Position numbers and translations under genes: made by a program. DNA of 64,000 nt, from positions 167,289 through 231,288 of the forward strand of contig NZ_JAQQPZ010000001.1 in NCBI RefSeq assembly GCF_028750675.1, given 5' to 3'. The notes under the pieces were generated by a model. The model made no database searches. It had not been told where the DNA came from and saw only the letters and a list, made by a program, of their open reading frames with translations. Every line of letters begins with the position of its first letter. Positions within the stretch are counted from its first letter, which is position 1. Origin of the DNA: Shewanella metallivivens. Lineage in GTDB: Bacteria > Pseudomonadota > Gammaproteobacteria > Enterobacterales > Shewanellaceae. Below are positions 56,601-64,000 of the stretch, piece by piece.

Positions 56601-57540
56601 GCGAGATTTAGAAACACTAAAAGGGCAGTTGCAAGGCGTAGTGGCAAAAGCTATCCGTAAGGTGGCTGATAAAGGCATTGAACAGGAGGCCATTACCCGT
56701 TGGACCTTTGGTGACTTGCCCGTGCAGTACCAGCAACGTAAAGGCAACTACGAAGTTAAAGCTTATCCGGCCCTAATCGACAACAAAACTGATGTGTCGA
56801 TTAAACTGTTTGATGATGAGCATGAAGCTAAGCGTCATCACCGAGTGGGCTTACGCCGGTTATTGCTAATCAATATTCCGTCGCCCGTTAAGCATTTGCA
56901 GCAAGCGTTACCTAATAAAGCCAAATTGGCGATGTACTTTAATCCGTTCGGGCAAGTACACATTTTGATCGAAGACATTATCAATGCGGCTGTACAGCAG
57001 TTACTTGATCAAAAGCAATTAGATATCCGTAATGAGGCTCAATTTGAGCAAGCCAAAGATTGGGTTCGCCAAGAGCTTAACCCAACCGCGGAACACATAG
57101 CCTTAAATGTTGAGCAGGTGTTGACCATTTACCAGCGGATTAAAAAACGCTTAAAAGGTAAAATCAGTTTAGACATTGCCTTTGCAATGAGTGACATTCA
57201 AACCCAGTTAGACAGCCTCGTTTACAAAGGGTTTGTTGAAGACTGTGGTTGGCAACGCCTCGCTGATGTTGCACGCTACCTTAAAGCGATAGAAAACCGC
57301 CTAGAGAAATTACCGGTTGATCCTACTCGTGACCGCTTACATATGCACAGTATCAGTAAAGTGCAGGATGCACTGACGGCACAACTGGCAAAAGTGCCTC
57401 GCTCTCAACCTGTACCGCAACAATTGGTTGAGGCGAGGTGGATGATTGAAGAATATCGAGTGTCATGCTTTGCTCAGGTGTTGGGCACTGCGTACCCGAT
57501 TTCAGAGAAGCGGATCCTTAATCATATTAATCAAGTCTAG
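53665..57540 (+). CDS. hrpA: ATP-dependent RNA helicase HrpA
   Basis: A 1291-residue DEAH-box helicase. Walker A GETGSGKTT begins at residue 97 and DEAHERS at 194. SATI, the ARISRYSYRTKVQRLP region and QRQGRCGRVGPG follow, then the HA2/OB segments and a long C-terminal DUF3418 part. The start codon is TTG with AAGGGA seven bases upstream, and the frame starts at the conserved N-terminal helical region. In E. coli HrpA rescues stalled ribosome complexes. Confidence 0.95.
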   Translation: MNSDLHPLSKAYLNLCYQTDAAKIRRRLFRINKEAESEKKSQTLAQLTEEAKKAYAKAQQRLQSRPVVSYPDELPVSQKREDIASAIANNQVVIVAGETGSGKTTQLPKICLELGLGTRGLIGHTQPRRLAARSVANRVADELNSPLGEVVGFKVRFADAISDNSYIKLMTDGILLAELTSDRFLNQYDAIIIDEAHERSLNIDFILGYLKQVLKKRPDLKVIITSATIDVERFSKHFNHAPVIEVSGRTYPVETRYRPLVRDNDADLDVSDGIFAAVDELIAEGPGDILIFMNGEREIRDTAELLRKQQYRDTEILPLYARLSYGEQSKVFKSHIGRRIVLATNVAETSLTVPGIRYVIDPGTARISRYSYRTKVQRLPIEPISQASANQRQGRCGRVGPGICIRLYDEMDFIQRPEFTDPEILRTNLASVILQMLAIGLGDIAGFPFIQPPDQKHIRDGFLLLEELQAVKKHRNDLVLTPLGKDLAKIPLDPRLARMVIEANKLGCLHEALVITSGLSIQDPRERPIDKKQAADECHRRYADKDSDFVSWVKLWDHVKDQKHELSASQFRKQCRDEFLAYLRVREWQDLYTQVKQAVHELKWRVSDNAASYEQLHKALLSGLLSHIGFKGENNEYLGARNRKFFVFPGSPLAKKGPKWIMAAELTETSRLFARCCAKIEPEWLESLASHLVKKNYVEPHFEAKAGSVIALENQVLYGLTIVNRRRVQYGPIDAVEAREIFIRSALAEGQLQTKEAFFVNNQTLLNDIESLEHKSRRRDILVDEQVLVDFYEPLIPAGIYNAPLFFAWWKKARQLTPDLLDYSQALLMQRSADHISALDFPEVWHKANLALKVSYHFEPGNVDDGVSVHIPVALINQIDDSDFDWLVPGLREEKLVALIKSLPKNLRRNFVPAPDYARACYQAMKPFELPMIESMCKQLLRMSGVRISVDDFDLTQITEHLKMNFKIEDDKGRLVAQGRDLETLKGQLQGVVAKAIRKVADKGIEQEAITRWTFGDLPVQYQQRKGNYEVKAYPALIDNKTDVSIKLFDDEHEAKRHHRVGLRRLLLINIPSPVKHLQQALPNKAKLAMYFNPFGQVHILIEDIINAAVQQLLDQKQLDIRNEAQFEQAKDWVRQELNPTAEHIALNVEQVLTIYQRIKKRLKGKISLDIAFAMSDIQTQLDSLVYKGFVEDCGWQRLADVARYLKAIENRLEKLPVDPTRDRLHMHSISKVQDALTAQLAKVPRSQPVPQQLVEARWMIEEYRVSCFAQVLGTAYPISEKRILNHINQV

Positions 57541-57594
57541 CTTAGTGCCGCTGACATTCGTTCAGTAAATAGGCCTTTTAGTTGCTGCACTGCC

Positions 57595-57634
57595 AATAAC
57601 ACATCGATGTCCGCATAGATGTGTTATTTTTTTT
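57595..57634 (+). terminator. Terminator after hrpA
   Basis: AATAACACATC and GATGTGTTATT form an 11-bp stem with a 12-base loop, followed by a T run. Confidence 0.9.
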
Positions 57635-57728
57635 GAAAGTCTTTCATTATTTCTAACGTAAAACAGTGTTTTCTACCATTTTTGACTTAAAAAGCGTACA
57701 AAACTGAAAGTTTTTTGTAATTCGCTGT

Positions 57729-57756
57729 TTGAAACCGAAGGGACTATTGCTATACT
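57729..57756 (+). promoter_or_regulatory. Strong sigma-70-like promoter
   Basis: TTGAAA (57729-57734), a 16-base spacer and TATACT (57751-57756). It points to the small peptide gene 150 bp downstream, giving a leader of about 145 bases that includes a 13-codon open frame at 57849-57890 (MNKIRQAFSPPTT). Confidence 0.65.
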
Positions 57757-57906
57757 CGCCAGCAGAAGAACGTGATTGGAACTCTTCTCTGTGTAAGGTA
57801 AATGTCATCCCTCACATCGATATTGTGTATTGAGAGGTACATAAGTTGATGAATAAAATAAGACAGGCCTTCTCCCCCCCTACGACCTAGAAATACTGGA
57901 GTGATT

Positions 57907-57987
57907 ATGGAAGTTCATGAATACGAAAATGCTTATTACCAAGTAAAAGATGACGTGTTAGAGTCTTTACCTTCTGACGAAGAATAA
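57907..57987 (+). CDS. 26-residue acidic small protein
   Basis: An open frame of 26 codons beginning MEVHEYENAYYQ and ending SLPSDEE, with nine acidic residues and only two lysines. TGGAG lies six bases before the ATG. It has its own promoter (57729) and a perfect terminator (58054), so it is very likely transcribed. I do not recognise the product. It could be a functional small protein or a decoy within a small RNA. No membrane segment is visible, so a cytosolic regulator-type peptide is possible. Confidence 0.55.
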   Translation: MEVHEYENAYYQVKDDVLESLPSDEE

Positions 57988-58053
57988 GATGTTTGAACGA
58001 GCATATTAATGCCATGGTATACGTGCCAACACATTAAATACTCCGCGACACAG

Positions 58054-58089
58054 CAATAAAAATAGCAGCCTAGGCTGCTATTTTTATTG
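58054..58089. terminator. 36-base perfect palindrome, bidirectional terminator
   Basis: The left half CAATAAAAATAGCAGCCT is exactly complementary to the right half, with A and T runs at the ends. It serves the small-peptide unit and the convergent lipoprotein gene at 58134. Confidence 0.92.
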
Positions 58090-58133
58090 CTTATTTTCTA
58101 ATTAATTTTATTGGTTAACTTGTCATATTAACA

Positions 58134-58586
58134 TTAACCTTCAATTCTGCCTTTTTCGGGTAGGATTTCAACAATCACCCAAGAGTTACCTTTTTTGTGT
58201 AAACGGATTGTGCGATCGTCTATCCACTCTCGGCCGCCTTTTAATCCTTCCATTTTTACCACAACGGTAACATCGTCAGTAAATTTACGGAAAAAGTCGA
58301 TATCAATTTCATCAATCGACATCGTAACTTGTTTCATCGATAAGCCGAGCACATGACGCTGCACAGCTGAAGCGATATGATAATGATCCATCACCTCTGC
58401 GATATCAGCGGCGACAAACTGTTTGGCTTTTTGTACATCTTTGTCGATGTAAATGGCTTGAAAAAATCCAAGTGATACTTGCTCAGGGGTGAGTTTAGGT
58501 TGACCATTTTCAGCCGACTGCTCACACCCACTGAGAAACATTAATAACAGTAGGGCAATTAATTTAATTGGGTTTATTTTTAACAT
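58134..58586 (-). CDS. Lipoprotein with DUF4878-like domain
   Basis: 150 residues. The lipobox is FLSGC (Cys about residue 21) after a hydrophobic signal (IKLIALLLLMFLSGC). The mature part (FFQAIYIDKDVQKAKQFVAADIAEVM...) resembles a cystatin/NTF2-like DUF4878 domain of unknown function. It faces the perfect terminator at 58054. It is transcribed alone, from the AT-rich gap behind pta. Confidence 0.75.
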   Translation of the reverse strand: MLKINPIKLIALLLLMFLSGCEQSAENGQPKLTPEQVSLGFFQAIYIDKDVQKAKQFVAADIAEVMDHYHIASAVQRHVLGLSMKQVTMSIDEIDIDFFRKFTDDVTVVVKMEGLKGGREWIDDRTIRLHKKGNSWVIVEILPEKGRIEG

Positions 58587-59002
58587 AAGCTTATGACAAC
58601 TCAGTATTTTAACTTTTGTATTTTAACCTAGTATTGCTATTTATCATGGCTCTGACAAGGTCGGTAATCGTTTTATTCTCTTGAATGAATAAAACTTAGT
58701 CATCGTTGACTGTACATCATTGGCGTGAGGCTAAGTTAACCATCTTTAATACTAACAACATACAAATCACTGTCGTATTTGTGTAATTAAAACACAGCTT
58801 AGTTATATTTTGCGCAGTTAATCACTATTTTAAAGGGTTACAGGCTGATTTACTTGACGATTCAAACAACGCATGTCATACATAACTATATTAGTTAATT
58901 AGATCATATTTGATCGCAGTGTTGATGCACTAAAATTAACAATTATTGTGGATGCTTATCGTTGTAGTTTTATAACGAATATAGGCGTCATAAAAGTTAA
59001 TG

Positions 59003-59025
59003 TTATCCACAGAAACTGTGGACAA
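59003..59025. promoter_or_regulatory. Inverted pair of DnaA boxes
   Basis: TTATCCACA (59003-59011) is a perfect DnaA box. TGTGGACAA (59017-59025), the complement of TTGTCCACA, is a near-perfect one in the opposite direction, with 5 bases between. No replication gene is near. They may titrate DnaA or bind it for local regulation. Confidence 0.6.
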
Positions 59026-59173
59026 GTTTGTTGATGACTGTGAGTTGTTTGCGTAACTCACTGTAAACGTTTTTGTTTTTTTTGCGGTTAAAAAGTGCCT
59101 CTTCTGTAGTTCTCCGTCATTTTCTTCACTAACCCCGTAAAATCCGCAATACGTTCTAAATTGTCACTGATAG

Positions 59174-59207
59174 AAAAAAGCACTGATATTGAATCAGTGC
59201 TTTTTTG
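59174..59207 (-). terminator. Terminator of the ackA-pta operon
   Basis: The stem AAAAAGCACTGAT and its complement with a short loop, flanked by A and T runs, lies 31 bp past the pta stop. Confidence 0.92.
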
Positions 59208-59238
59208 TTGGTGCGATTTACCCCTAGGGAATGAATCG

Positions 59239-61386
59239 TTACTTGTTGCTGTTTTGCGATGCCTGAATAGCCGTTAACGCTATGGTATAAACAATATCAT
59301 CAACCAATGCGCCACGAGACAAGTCATTAACTGGCTTACGCATACCTTGAAGCATTGGGCCAATACTGATTAAATCAGCACTACGTTGTACCGCTTTGTA
59401 TGTGGTGTTACCCGTGTTTAAGTCTGGGAATACAAATACTGTTGCTTTACCTGCTACTGGGCTATTAGGCGCCTTAGACTGAGCAACGTTTGGCATGACA
59501 GCTGCGTCGTATTGTAATGGGCCATCGATAACTAAATCTGGGCGTTTTTCTTTAGCAATACGTGTCGCTTCACGGACTTTGTCCACGTCAGATCCCGTAC
59601 CTGAATTACCCGTTGAGTAACTGATCATTGCTACGCGTGGCTCAATACCAAAGGCCTTTGCTGATTCTGCAGACTGAATAGCAATATCGGCAAGTTGTTC
59701 AGCGTTAGGATCAGGGTTAATGGCACAGTCACCGTAAACTAATACTTGATCAGGCATTAACATAAAGAAGATTGACGATACTAGGCTCGAACCCGGTGCC
59801 GTTTTAATTAACTGCAATGGTGGACGAATTGTATGGGCTGTCGTGTTGACCGCACCAGACACAATGCCGTCAACTTCATTTTCTGACAACATCATGGTAC
59901 CTAATACCATGTTGTCTTCAAGTTGTTCACGCGCTACGACTTCAGTTAAGCCTTTACTGCGACGAAGCTCAAGCATAGGTTCGACGTATTTTTCGCGTAC
60001 CGATTCTGGTTCAATAATCTCAATGCCATCACCAAGCACAACATCTTGTTGTGAAGCAACACGCAAGATTTCTTCGCGGTTACCGAGAAGCACACAACGA
60101 GCAATACCGCGCTCAGCACAAATGGCCGCCGCTTTAACTGTTCTTGGTTCTTCACCTTCAGGCAGTACGATGGTTTTACGAGCAGCTCGGGCAAGTTCAG
60201 TCAACTTATAACGGAATGCTGGTGGTGACAAGCGGTGTTCACGAGGCGAATCTTGAGTCACACTCTCAATCCATGTTTGATCAATGTGGCTGGCAACATA
60301 TTCTTGTACACGTTCAATACGCACAGCATCATCAACAGGCACTTCATGATCAAAACGTTGAATATTCAGCGATGTTTGCCAAGTGTTAGAGTCAATTAAA
60401 AACACTGGCAAGCCTGTTTCAAAGGCCTGTTCACATAATCTCATGACTTCTGGTTCTGGCTGATACCCTCCAGTAAGGAGAAGTGCACCTATTTTGACGC
60501 CATTCATTGCGGCAAGGCATGCTGATACGATGACATCTGAGCGATCGCCAGAGGTGACCAGTAACGAATTGGCTTTAAAGTGCATTAGCATGTTTGGAAT
60601 GCTGCGAGCACAGAATGTCACTCGGCGCATACGACGGGTGTGCATTTCACCTGCGTTGATGATTTTGGCATTTAAATGCTTAGCTAAATCAGATGCTCTT
60701 GGTGAAATGAGCTCTAAATTGTAAGGCACGCTACCTAAAATACGCAGTGGGCTTTTTCCCGGTAACTGGAACATGCCAGAACTGTCAACGGCTTGGGTTT
60801 GTTGATCGTCAAACACTTCAGATAAATCTGGACGCGTACGACCTTCATCATCCACAGGTGCACCAATTTTATTGATGATGGCACCAATAAGACGTTTGTT
60901 CTTTTGACCACCCCATGAATTGTACGCAATCTCTAGACGGTTCATTAAGGCATTTGGGGTATCGTTACCCGGTGTAGCTATAAAGATAACGTCAGCATCA
61001 AGTGCTTTAGCTATTTCATAGTTAATGTCGTCGGCAAACGGGTGGCTGCGCGTTGGCACTAAACCTTCAACCACTAAGGTTTCTGTGTTGCTGGCACATT
61101 CAGCTGCACGAGCAATAATTTGCTCCATTAATACATCTAATTGCTCTGAACGAATTAATGCTTCAGCGTGAGCCATGCTAAACGGCTCCAATGGGTTTAC
61201 CGTTGGCGATGTACTTAAAATAGTGGTTGAGCGCTCAGGACCATTATCGCCAGGACGAATTTGGGCGATAGGTTTAAAAAATTGCACTTTAACGCCTTTG
61301 CGTTCGAGTGCACGAACCATACCTAAACTTAACGATGTTAATCCCACTCCAATACCAATGGGAATAAGCATAATATTACGAGACAT
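59239..61386 (-). CDS. pta: Phosphate acetyltransferase
   Basis: 715 residues, the long form as in E. coli (714). It has an N-terminal P-loop-like domain ([22 protein letters not shown]), a DRTGG domain in the middle and a C-terminal PTA_PTB catalytic domain (about 390-710) with [22 protein letters not shown]. It interconverts acetyl-CoA and acetyl phosphate. It lies 53 bp downstream of ackA in one operon, and together they make ATP from acetyl-CoA during fermentation or anaerobic growth. Confidence 0.98.
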   Translation of the reverse strand: MSRNIMLIPIGIGVGLTSLSLGMVRALERKGVKVQFFKPIAQIRPGDNGPERSTTILSTSPTVNPLEPFSMAHAEALIRSEQLDVLMEQIIARAAECASNTETLVVEGLVPTRSHPFADDINYEIAKALDADVIFIATPGNDTPNALMNRLEIAYNSWGGQKNKRLIGAIINKIGAPVDDEGRTRPDLSEVFDDQQTQAVDSSGMFQLPGKSPLRILGSVPYNLELISPRASDLAKHLNAKIINAGEMHTRRMRRVTFCARSIPNMLMHFKANSLLVTSGDRSDVIVSACLAAMNGVKIGALLLTGGYQPEPEVMRLCEQAFETGLPVFLIDSNTWQTSLNIQRFDHEVPVDDAVRIERVQEYVASHIDQTWIESVTQDSPREHRLSPPAFRYKLTELARAARKTIVLPEGEEPRTVKAAAICAERGIARCVLLGNREEILRVASQQDVVLGDGIEIIEPESVREKYVEPMLELRRSKGLTEVVAREQLEDNMVLGTMMLSENEVDGIVSGAVNTTAHTIRPPLQLIKTAPGSSLVSSIFFMLMPDQVLVYGDCAINPDPNAEQLADIAIQSAESAKAFGIEPRVAMISYSTGNSGTGSDVDKVREATRIAKEKRPDLVIDGPLQYDAAVMPNVAQSKAPNSPVAGKATVFVFPDLNTGNTTYKAVQRSADLISIGPMLQGMRKPVNDLSRGALVDDIVYTIALTAIQASQNSNK

Positions 61387-61439
61387 GATGACCTCTTAAA
61401 TTTGTGTTAATCATGTGAATTAATCAAAAAGTAAGTGTC

Positions 61440-62642
61440 TTACTTTGCTGCCACTAATTTCATTGCGTCTTCTGCAATAACCCATTCTTCATTGGTTGGG
61501 ATAACCATTGCGACAGTACTACCAGGTTTTGTGATCACGCCTTCTTGGCCAAAACGTGCGGCTTTGTTTAAGGTGTTATCAACTTCAAAGTTAAAGATCT
61601 CAAGAAGATTAAGAACTTTTTCACGAATAAGATCTGAGTTTTCACCAATACCGCCAGTAAAGATTACAGCGTCTAAACGTCCTAATGGTACAGTGTAAGA
61701 GGCGATATATTTAGCCAGTCTGTAGCAGAAAATGTCTAATGCTAATGTGGCGCCTTTATGACCATCTTGATAGCCTTCTTCAATGCCGCGACAGTCATTA
61801 GTTAATTCAGAAATACCCAATAAACCACTTTGTTTGTTTAGCAGGTTATTCACTTCATCAAGGGTGTAACCAAGTTGCTTCACTAAATGGAAAATGATTG
61901 ATGGATCTAAATCACCACAACGTGTACCCATGACTAAGCCTTCTAACGGGGTTAAGCCCATTGAAGTATCAACGCTTTTGCCACCTTTAATAGCCGTAAC
62001 AGATGCACCGTTACCAAGGTGAGCACAAATGACGTTAGTGTCGGCTAATTCTTTGCCTAATACTTTGGCTGCTTCACGGCTTACAAATAAATGGCTAGTA
62101 CCGTGCATGCCATAACGACGAATACCATGCTCACGATATAATTTGTAAGGTAGGGCATAAACGTAGGCTTTTTCTGGCATAGACTGATGGAAAGCAGTAT
62201 CAAACACAGCAACTTGCGGTAATGTTGGGAATGATGCAATCGCAGCGCGAATACCAATTAAATGAGCTGGGTTATGCAAAGGTGCTAATGAAGCACAATC
62301 TTCAATGCCTTGAATGACTTCAGGTGTAATGATCACAGAGCGAGTGAACTTTTCGCCGCCATGTACGATACGGTGGCCAATGGCTTTAATTTGAGCCGCT
62401 AGCTGTGGTTGAGCACCTAAGATGTTATTTACAATAAACTCGACTGCTTCACGGTGCGCGGTAAATGCGCCAAGTTTGGCTTCATTTTTGCCGCCATTGA
62501 ATTTCCATTTAATGCGAGAATCTTCTAAACCAAAACATTCCGCAAGACCTGAAATTTGTTCATCGCCTGTTTGAGCATCAATGATGGCAAATTTTAATGA
62601 TGAACTACCGCAGTTGAGTACGAGTACTAATTTGTCTGACAT
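61440..62642 (-). CDS. ackA: Acetate kinase
   Basis: 400 residues, the same length as E. coli AckA. ASKHA-fold motifs are [34 protein letters not shown] and [10 protein letters not shown]. It converts acetyl phosphate and ADP to acetate and ATP. It is first in the ackA-pta operon, with a divergent promoter region shared with yfbV. A 10-bp perfect inverted repeat sits 109 bp upstream. Confidence 0.98.
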   Translation of the reverse strand: MSDKLVLVLNCGSSSLKFAIIDAQTGDEQISGLAECFGLEDSRIKWKFNGGKNEAKLGAFTAHREAVEFIVNNILGAQPQLAAQIKAIGHRIVHGGEKFTRSVIITPEVIQGIEDCASLAPLHNPAHLIGIRAAIASFPTLPQVAVFDTAFHQSMPEKAYVYALPYKLYREHGIRRYGMHGTSHLFVSREAAKVLGKELADTNVICAHLGNGASVTAIKGGKSVDTSMGLTPLEGLVMGTRCGDLDPSIIFHLVKQLGYTLDEVNNLLNKQSGLLGISELTNDCRGIEEGYQDGHKGATLALDIFCYRLAKYIASYTVPLGRLDAVIFTGGIGENSDLIREKVLNLLEIFNFEVDNTLNKAARFGQEGVITKPGSTVAMVIPTNEEWVIAEDAMKLVAAK

Positions 62643-62750
62643 GTTAACGCCTTCTAAGTCAATGAAACTAAATTAAATTGTAAAAAGTCCATTTCGGTTA
62701 AGGTTTATATTCACTCATAAACATTACACTTGGTTAAACCGGTTGAACTG

Positions 62751-62784
62751 AACCGCTATAAATGAAACGCTGTATATAGCGGTT
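62751..62784. promoter_or_regulatory. Perfect inverted repeat in the ackA-yfbV gap
   Basis: AACCGCTATA (62751-62760) and its exact complement (62775-62784) are separated by 14 bases, with AACCGGTT close by at 62737. It has no T run, so it is probably an operator or leader hairpin. The regulator is unknown. Confidence 0.45.
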
Positions 62785-62863
62785 AATTCAGCAGTGTATT
62801 TTGGTCGATACACTGTATTATGTTATTGTTAAACCCATGTACTAGGTCGTTTAGGTACCCATA

Positions 62864-63307
62864 TTGAACATGAATTTGCTTACTTTATTTGCTGATGGTC
62901 GTCGTTATATGAAGACCTGGCCAATGGTGCGACAACTGGGGTTATATTTCCCTGAATACCGTGTTGTCAAAGCCACGCAATTAGCCATTATTGTGATGCC
63001 CATTTTGGGTTTGGTTGCCGCAGCAAGTCAGCTTTATGTATTGGGCTGGGACTATTTACCGCAAGCTATCACTGTGTTGTTATTTTTTATCAGCTTACCC
63101 ATTCAAGGTTTGCTGTGGCTTGGTTGGCGAGCTCGCCACCCTTTGCCATTGTCATTATTCGATTGGGGCAACCAACTCAGTTCGACTTTGACTGAAATGG
63201 GTATTGCTTGCCAACCTCTAGGCGCCAGAGCTTGTTATTTAGACATGGCCGCCATTTTAAAATTGGCCTTTGAACGTTTAGACCGAAGTTACTGGGATGA
63301 ATTATAA
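62864..63307 (+). CDS. yfbV: YfbV (UPF0208, DUF412) inner-membrane protein
   Basis: 147 residues with two TM spans (about 39-60 and 70-90), matching E. coli YfbV (GRRYMKTWPMVRQLGLYFPE, then LPIQGLLWLGWRARHPLP). In E. coli it affects Ter macrodomain behaviour. Either TTG 62864 (8 bases after AGG) or ATG 62870 may be the start. It is divergent from ackA, the same neighbourhood as in E. coli. Confidence 0.93.
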   Translation: MNMNLLTLFADGRRYMKTWPMVRQLGLYFPEYRVVKATQLAIIVMPILGLVAAASQLYVLGWDYLPQAITVLLFFISLPIQGLLWLGWRARHPLPLSLFDWGNQLSSTLTEMGIACQPLGARACYLDMAAILKLAFERLDRSYWDEL

Positions 63308-63360
63308 TTCATCTTGTACTTAAACGGTCGCTAATTTAGCGTTAAAGGCCGTGATCAGGT

Positions 63361-64000
63361 TTAGTATGTTGCTTTTATGCCCCGTTCTAAAAACACTTGT
63401 TGCAGTTGCTGCATGGTTTCTGAACTTGGTGCTTGAACGTTCGCCAATGCGTAGTCTTCACCAAAGGCTTGCCACTTGTGTTCACCAAGGGCGTGATAGG
63501 GCAGTAATTCAACTTTTTCGACATTTTGCATCGGTTTTATAAAGTCTGCTAATGCAATTGCTGACTCAACATCTTCGGTATAGCCCGCCACAACAACATA
63601 ACGGATCCAAGTGCGTACTCCTTTTTTAGCGAGGTATTGAGCAAATTGCAGGGTGCGCTGATTACTGACTTTAGTTAAGTCGATGTGTTTTGCATCATCC
63701 ATTTGCTTGATATCAAGTAACACAAGATCGGTATTGTCGAGTAGTTCATCAATAACAGGTTCGTATTTACGTACAAAGCCATTGGTGTCTAAGCAAGTGT
63801 GGATACCTTGGCTTTTACACGCTTTGAACAGTTCACTGACAAATTGTGCTTGCAGTATGGCTTCACCACCGCTGGCTGTAATACCGCCGCCACTGGCTTC
63901 CAGAAAAGGTTGGTAAGAACTCACTTGGCTCATAATGTCGTCAACAGACATTAATTTGCCGCCATCTAGATCCCATGTATCACGGTTATGGCAATATTGA
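63361..64000 (-). CDS. pflA: Pyruvate formate-lyase activating enzyme, 5' part cut by the window
   Basis: A radical SAM enzyme that puts the glycyl radical on pyruvate formate-lyase. The C-terminal 213 residues are here and match E. coli PflA (GGGITASGGEAILQ, CLDTNGFVRKYEP, VEKLLPYHALGEHKW-like end). At the edge the frame still continues upstream with YCHNRDTWD, which supplies the third cysteine of CxxxCxxC. The start and the first two cysteines lie beyond 64000. It is convergent with yfbV. Confidence 0.95.
   Translation of the reverse strand, partial: QYCHNRDTWDLDGGKLMSVDDIMSQVSSYQPFLEASGGGITASGGEAILQAQFVSELFKACKSQGIHTCLDTNGFVRKYEPVIDELLDNTDLVLLDIKQMDDAKHIDLTKVSNQRTLQFAQYLAKKGVRTWIRYVVVAGYTEDVESAIALADFIKPMQNVEKVELLPYHALGEHKWQAFGEDYALANVQAPSSETMQQLQQVFLERGIKATY

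Larger units (their letters stand above)
58587..59238. other. 652-bp AT-rich non-coding region
   Basis: There is no gene that I can support. It contains the upstream region of the lipoprotein gene, two GATC sites near 58903-58918, an inverted pair of DnaA boxes (59003-59025) and the pta terminator at 59174. Confidence 0.7.

Noticed and set aside
59003..59025. Chromosome origin
   Set aside because: Only two DnaA boxes and none of dnaA, dnaN, gidA or mioC nearby.
1..64000. CRISPR arrays, insertion sequences, phage or defence genes
   Set aside because: No regularly spaced repeats, transposases, integrases, Cas proteins or known defence domains were seen in any frame.

Overview
This window reads as a continuous piece of a chromosome from a Shewanella-like gammaproteobacterium. 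That placement is inferred from moderate AT richness, proteins that track the E. coli orthologues almost residue for residue, gene order (trp operon next to yciB/yciI and rnm/yciO, then pta-ackA-yfbV-pflA), and a secreted redox and c-di-GMP gene content. No transposase, phage gene, CRISPR array or rRNA was found. One tRNA is present. Almost all DNA is accounted for by about 52 protein genes.

Layout. 1-9.2 kb: topB, periplasmic msrA, then a LysR regulator divergent from a zinc-free alcohol dehydrogenase/quinone reductase and a YgiN-like monooxygenase, a ModF-like double ABC ATPase, a CxxC thioredoxin-fold protein and a nitroreductase. 9.2-16 kb: a proline-iminopeptidase-type hydrolase, a YcbL-type metallo-hydrolase, and a molybdenum hydroxylase cluster (xdhC, mocA-like, two-subunit IorA/IorB enzyme with a Tat signal). 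16-22 kb: a chemoreceptor and a three-gene unit of periplasmic cupredoxin, membrane GGDEF-EAL protein and outer-membrane barrel. 22-32 kb: xthA-yciI-yciB, a solute-binding protein, and the complete trp operon (E, G, D, C-F fusion, B, A) with a leader peptide carrying three consecutive Trp codons and an attenuator.

32-42 kb: rnm-yciO-scpA-scpB, then a LysR plus RND efflux pair (adaptor and pump), then rluB and a small repeat lipoprotein. 42-46 kb: tRNA-Leu(UAA), an HU-family gene, an L,D-transpeptidase followed by a MepK-type endopeptidase (maker and probable cutter of 3-3 peptidoglycan crosslinks), and rplY. 46-58 kb: tamA-tamB, a secreted isoaspartyl peptidase, a CBS protein, hrpA, and a small independent transcription unit encoding a 26-residue acidic peptide. 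58-64 kb: a lipoprotein, pta-ackA, yfbV, and the 3' part of pflA cut by the window edge.

The most interesting signals outside ordinary genes are: four copies of a palindromic repeat whose core is conserved while its paired arms differ and compensate; a roughly 41-bp block shared by the promoter regions of the LysR-linked dehydrogenase and the thioredoxin-fold gene; an 11-base G tract inside tamA; a ModF homologue whose first ATPase domain has lost its Walker A; a lipoprotein built from five exact 13-residue repeats; an inverted pair of DnaA boxes; and the small peptide/RNA unit after hrpA. No wholly new defence or mobile system was seen. All assignments come from reading the sequence and recalled family knowledge; no database was searched.
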